Shown here piece by piece: positions 34,245-36,727 of a stretch of 36,727 bases of DNA. The stretch lies in the NCBI GenBank assembly GCA_024403755.1, contig JAKSRF010000011.1, positions 1-36,727 of the forward strand. The letters are read 5' to 3'. A program made the position numbers and the translations under genes. Under the pieces are notes generated by a model. The model was not told the DNA's origin. It saw only the letters and a program-made list of their open reading frames with translations, and searched no databases. Within the stretch, counting starts at the first letter, position 1; each line of letters starts with the position of its first letter. The DNA is from Clostridia bacterium. Its GTDB lineage: Bacteria > Bacillota > Clostridia > Saccharofermentanales > Saccharofermentanaceae.

Positions 34245-35021
34245 ATGAAACTGTGGTTTGTAATACTGATTTGTTTTCTTGCCGGCGCCGGAGCCGGAAT
34301 AGGTACCGGATTTGCCGGAATGAGTGCGGCAGCGATAGTAGGTCCTCTATTGACTGTGTTTTTGGGTGTACCTGCATATCAGGCAATCGGAATAGGACTT
34401 GCAAGTGATGTGTTGGCAAGTGCTATCAGTGCTTGGACGTATAAGAAAAATAAGAATCTTGACGTGAAGAACGGCATTGTTTTATTGTTATCCGTTTTGA
34501 TTATGACCGTGGTAGGCAGCATGGTATCAAGTAAACTTCCGAACAGCGCAATGAGCGGGACAACGCAATTTGCCATGATTGCAGTAGGACTAAGATTTTT
34601 ATTAAAACCTGTTACTACTACGAAGGAACAAATGGCCTTGTTAAGCAACAGAGAAAGAATAATTAAAGCAGTAATCGGTGGCATTATTGTCGGTTTTATA
34701 TGCGGCTTTGTAGGTGCAGGCGGCGGAATGATGCTTTTGTTTGTCTTAACTTCTTTTCTTGGCTATCAGATGCATGTGGCAGTCGGAACCAGCGTATTTA
34801 TTATGTCATTTACTGCTCTTACCGGCAGTATAAGTCATTTTATGATTGGCGGTACACCGAATTTTCTTTACCTGATTTTGTGTATTATATTTACATTTAT
34901 TTGGGCGAGAATAGCAGCAAAAATTGCTAATAAAGCAAGTGCTGTTACTCTTAACAGAGTTGTCGGTATTGTAATGATATTGACCGGTGCAGTTGTGCTT
35001 ATTGCAGACTATTGTATATAA
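34245..35021 (+). CDS. TSUP-family (TauE/SafE) membrane permease
   Basis: Members of this family export or import small sulfur-containing or organic anions; the substrate here is unknown. The start is taken as the ATG at 34245 after AGAGAG; an earlier in-frame start at 34122 would run through the terminator. The 258-residue protein has seven to eight membrane helices and the family's two similar halves: GTGFAGMSAAAIVGPLLTVF near the N-terminus and GFICGFVGAGGGMMLLFVLT in the middle, both with the Gly-rich FxGxGGG-type motif, then HVAVGTSVFIMSFTALTGS. It is monocistronic, convergent with the dehydrogenase gene at 34 nt. TATAAT at 34176-34181 is a possible -10 box, with a weak -35. Confidence 0.9.
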   Translation: MKLWFVILICFLAGAGAGIGTGFAGMSAAAIVGPLLTVFLGVPAYQAIGIGLASDVLASAISAWTYKKNKNLDVKNGIVLLLSVLIMTVVGSMVSSKLPNSAMSGTTQFAMIAVGLRFLLKPVTTTKEQMALLSNRERIIKAVIGGIIVGFICGFVGAGGGMMLLFVLTSFLGYQMHVAVGTSVFIMSFTALTGSISHFMIGGTPNFLYLILCIIFTFIWARIAAKIANKASAVTLNRVVGIVMILTGAVVLIADYCI

Positions 35022-35055
35022 AAGTGATACCGGACGATTTAAGATACCGTAAGCT

Positions 35056-36093
35056 TTAGAAGCATTTGCCTTTAGATTTTCCTTTGCATTCGTTAAATTG
35101 ACTGCATTTATAGCAAATCTCGTTTTTACTTGTTCCCGTAATCATGAATTCATTGATATTATTCAGTGTTGTCTCAGCTATGTTATAGAGTGCTTCTTCA
35201 GTCAGAAAAGCTTGATGTGAGGAGACAATGACATTCGGCATTGATATCAGTCTGGCGAGGATATCGTCATCAATTATATGACCGCTTAAATCTCTGAAGA
35301 ACAGATTTGCCTCTTCTTCATATACATCGAGACAAGCGGCTCCGACATGTCGTGTTTTGATTGAATTTAACAACGCCTTCGAATCAATCAGAGCACCGCG
35401 TGAGGTGTTGATTATTACTATACCCTTTTTCATTTTCTTGAGGGTGGATTTATTTATCAGGTGCAGTGTCTCTTCGTTAAGCGGACAGTGAAGGGAAATA
35501 ATGTCTGATTTTTTCCAAATTTCGTTAAGCGTGGTGTAGGTGATTCGTGGGTTGTTTGCAGGAGTTTTATCGAAGGCTAACACCTTCATTCCAAAACCGA
35601 GACAAATATCGGCAAAGCATTTTCCTATTCTGCCGGTACCGATTATTCCGACGGTTTTGCCATACAGATTAAAGCCTGTAAGCCCGTTTAAACTGAAGTT
35701 AAAGTCTCGTGTTCGAATGTATGCTTTATGAATTCTTCGAACCGAGGTAAGTAACATGGCCATGGCGTGTTCTGCTACAGCATGCGGCGAATAGGCGGGT
35801 ACGCGAACTATATGAAGTTTGCCGAAAGCATATTCGATATCGACATTGTTGTATCCTGAACAACGCAGAGCCAGAAGCTTTATACCGTATTCCTGAAGTG
35901 CGTCAATTATTCTGTCGGTAATTTGATCGTTTACAAAAACACAAACTACATCCGATCCCTTACAAAGACTGACTGTATCTTCGGTCAGCCGCGTGTCGTA
36001 GTATTTATAAACCACATCATATTTATCTTTGAATCCGTTGAAGGAATTTATATCATATTCTTTGGCATCGAAAAGGGTTATATTCCAACTCAT
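35056..36093 (-). CDS. ldhA: NAD-dependent D-2-hydroxyacid dehydrogenase, D-lactate dehydrogenase type
   Basis: The protein most likely reduces pyruvate to D-lactate with NADH, a fermentative step, though other 2-keto acids are possible. Its 345 residues have the NAD loop GIIGTGRIGK (GTGRIG at 152-157) and catalytic Arg232 (NTSRGALID), Glu261 (DVYEEEANLFF) and His293 (SSHQAF); their spacing of 29 and 32 equals that in Escherichia coli LdhA. LRCSGYNNVD is also LdhA-like. The C-terminus is unusual: the last 19 residues hold four cysteines (C327, C330, C336, C344) among lysines. GAGGTGAAAC precedes the ATG. It is convergent with the permease and has no clear terminator in the short gap. Confidence 0.9.
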   Translation of the reverse strand: MSWNITLFDAKEYDINSFNGFKDKYDVVYKYYDTRLTEDTVSLCKGSDVVCVFVNDQITDRIIDALQEYGIKLLALRCSGYNNVDIEYAFGKLHIVRVPAYSPHAVAEHAMAMLLTSVRRIHKAYIRTRDFNFSLNGLTGFNLYGKTVGIIGTGRIGKCFADICLGFGMKVLAFDKTPANNPRITYTTLNEIWKKSDIISLHCPLNEETLHLINKSTLKKMKKGIVIINTSRGALIDSKALLNSIKTRHVGAACLDVYEEEANLFFRDLSGHIIDDDILARLISMPNVIVSSHQAFLTEEALYNIAETTLNNINEFMITGTSKNEICYKCSQFNECKGKSKGKCF

Positions 36094-36289
36094 TAAGTTT
36101 CACCTCGCAATTTACAGTAGATTATTGATTAAGTAATATCATTTCCTTTATTGACTTTTACTATAGTAATCAGGCAGAAATGAAAGAGAGTTAAATGAAA
36201 AAAAGTGAAAAAACAAAACGGTTGCCTTTATCGAGGCTTTGAAATAATCTCTGTGAATTTAATATAGGACATTTATTACTGGGTCTTCT
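36094..36289. other. Spacer upstream of the dehydrogenase with a 12-bp palindrome
   Basis: This AT-rich spacer separates the dehydrogenase start from the insertion sequence remnant. It contains the perfect palindrome TTACTATAGTAA (36158-36169) about 65 nt upstream of the dehydrogenase ATG, where an operator could lie; it does not match a Rex site. No convincing promoter pair was found on either strand. The left boundary of the transposase remnant is somewhere after about 36230. Confidence 0.4.
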
Positions 36290-36328
36290 ATGATCAAATT
36301 CTTAAATATCAAGGAGGACCATTTTTTT

Positions 36329-36640
36329 GTGGCAAACAAGAGACGCGACGTTTATAAGGCAAAACCAATGACAGAAGGAAAGAAGGCTGTAATCCAAGGA
36401 TTGCTCAATGAGTACGATATCCAGACAGCTGAAGACATTCAGGATGCACTCAAGGATCTTCTTTCTGAAACAATTCAATCTATGCTCGAATCTGAGATGA
36501 ATGAGCATCTAGGCTACGAGTAGTATGCTCGTGATGACGAGCCTAATTACCGCAATGGAACAAAGCCTAAGACTGTAAGAAGTAAATATGGCGAGTTTGA
36601 AGTTGATGTACCACAAGACCGAAATAGCACATTTGAGACA
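36329..36640 (+). pseudogene. Broken IS256-family transposase, N-terminal part
   Basis: The frame starts at a GTG at 36329, 11 nt after AAGGAGG, and reads ANKRRDVYKAKPMTEGKKAV, then MLESEMNEHLGYE, the typical N-terminus of IS256/mutator transposases. A TAG stop (36521-36523) breaks it in frame; translation beyond the stop continues YARDDEPNYRNGTKPKTVRS and FEVDVPQDRNSTFE, still in family. At about 36635 the similarity ends abruptly where a different sequence begins, before any of the catalytic DDE residues. The gene is therefore dead twice over: a nonsense codon and a truncation. An ATG at 36290 is in frame but lacks a ribosome binding site. Confidence 0.85.
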
Positions 36641-36727
36641 GCCCCTTATTTGTGTAAACTGGAATTGTTTATCTTTCCAAATCTATCTTTTTAATAGTGT
36701 CTTCTAAAATGGCTTCTCGTAATTCTG
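36636..36727. mobile_element. End of a second insertion sequence, running off the window
   Basis: GAGACAGCCCCTTATTTGTG (36636-36655), continuing TAAACTGG, has the look of an IS256-type terminal repeat, in which TTGTGTAAA is a recurring element. It begins exactly where the first transposase loses its similarity. It is oriented as an inward-facing end whose gene reads leftward (see 36669). The other end and any target duplication lie outside the window. Confidence 0.5.
36669..36727 (-). CDS. C-terminal end of a gene in the second insertion sequence
   Basis: Read leftward from the edge, the frame gives ELREAILEDTIKKIDLER and then a TAA stop (36671-36669), about 33 nt before the putative element end. 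A transposase C-terminus is the natural interpretation from its position, but 18 residues are too few to recognise a family. Confidence 0.35.
   Translation of the reverse strand, partial: ELREAILEDTIKKIDLER

Noticed and set aside
36290..36328. ATG at 36290 as the transposase start
   Set aside because: No ribosome binding site precedes it, whereas AAGGAGG stands before the GTG at 36329, which gives the standard N-terminus.
1..36727. tRNA, rRNA, riboswitch, CRISPR array or phage genes
   Set aside because: Both strands were read for these and nothing with adequate structure or similarity was seen; a covariance-model scan would be needed to exclude small RNAs.

Overview
The window is chromosomal DNA of a low-to-mid GC Gram-positive bacterium of the class Clostridia, most like a Lachnospiraceae-type anaerobe. 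The evidence is the gene order (rimP-nusA-ylxR-ylxQ-infB-rbfA-nrnA-truB-ribF, mraZ to ftsZ, nrdR, recG-rsmD-coaD), the strong purine-rich ribosome binding sites, several non-ATG starts and the protein sequences. I cannot name the genus. In sporulating clostridia spoIIGA, sigE and sigG often lie just after ftsZ; here ftsZ is followed directly by nrdR, which hints at a non-sporulating lineage.

Layout. (1) Positions 1-1750, minus strand: an unrecognised gene running off the left edge, a hairpin-rich spacer with two tandem 62-nt palindromic repeats, mscL, and a small P-loop protein. (2) 1876-10787: a translation/RNA operon (rimP, nusA, ylxR, ylxQ, infB, terminator, rbfA, nrnA, truB, ribF) with a good promoter and a terminator-like hairpin in its leader. 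(3) 10808-13596: lgt, a RodA-type SEDS polymerase and two small unrecognised membrane proteins, closed by a strong terminator. (4) 13746-26755: the division and cell wall (dcw) cluster mraZ, rsmH, ftsL, a PASTA-bearing class B PBP, murE, murF, ftsW, murG, ftsQ, ftsZ. mraY and murD are missing from it although the flanking genes overlap by a few bases. ftsZ has its own tandem promoters. (5) 26792-33619: nrdR, an OmpR-type response regulator and its histidine kinase, nth, recG, rsmD and coaD. (6) 33622-36093: a coiled-coil protein, a terminator, a TSUP-family permease, and a convergent D-lactate dehydrogenase-type gene. (7) 36240-36727: a broken IS256-family transposase that appears to be interrupted by the end of a second insertion sequence.

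Together most genes serve ribosome biogenesis and translation initiation, peptidoglycan precursor synthesis and polymerisation, and septum formation, with DNA repair and coenzyme A synthesis at the end. I found no tRNA, rRNA, CRISPR array, phage module or defence system. I did not find a convincing new biological system. The points most worth a second look are the tandem hairpin repeats beside mscL, the leader hairpin before rimP-nusA, the dcw cluster lacking mraY and murD, the altered KTG motif of the PBP, the mixed features of MurE, the two small membrane proteins before mraZ, and the nested insertion sequences at the right edge. All family assignments were made by reading motifs; no database search was run.
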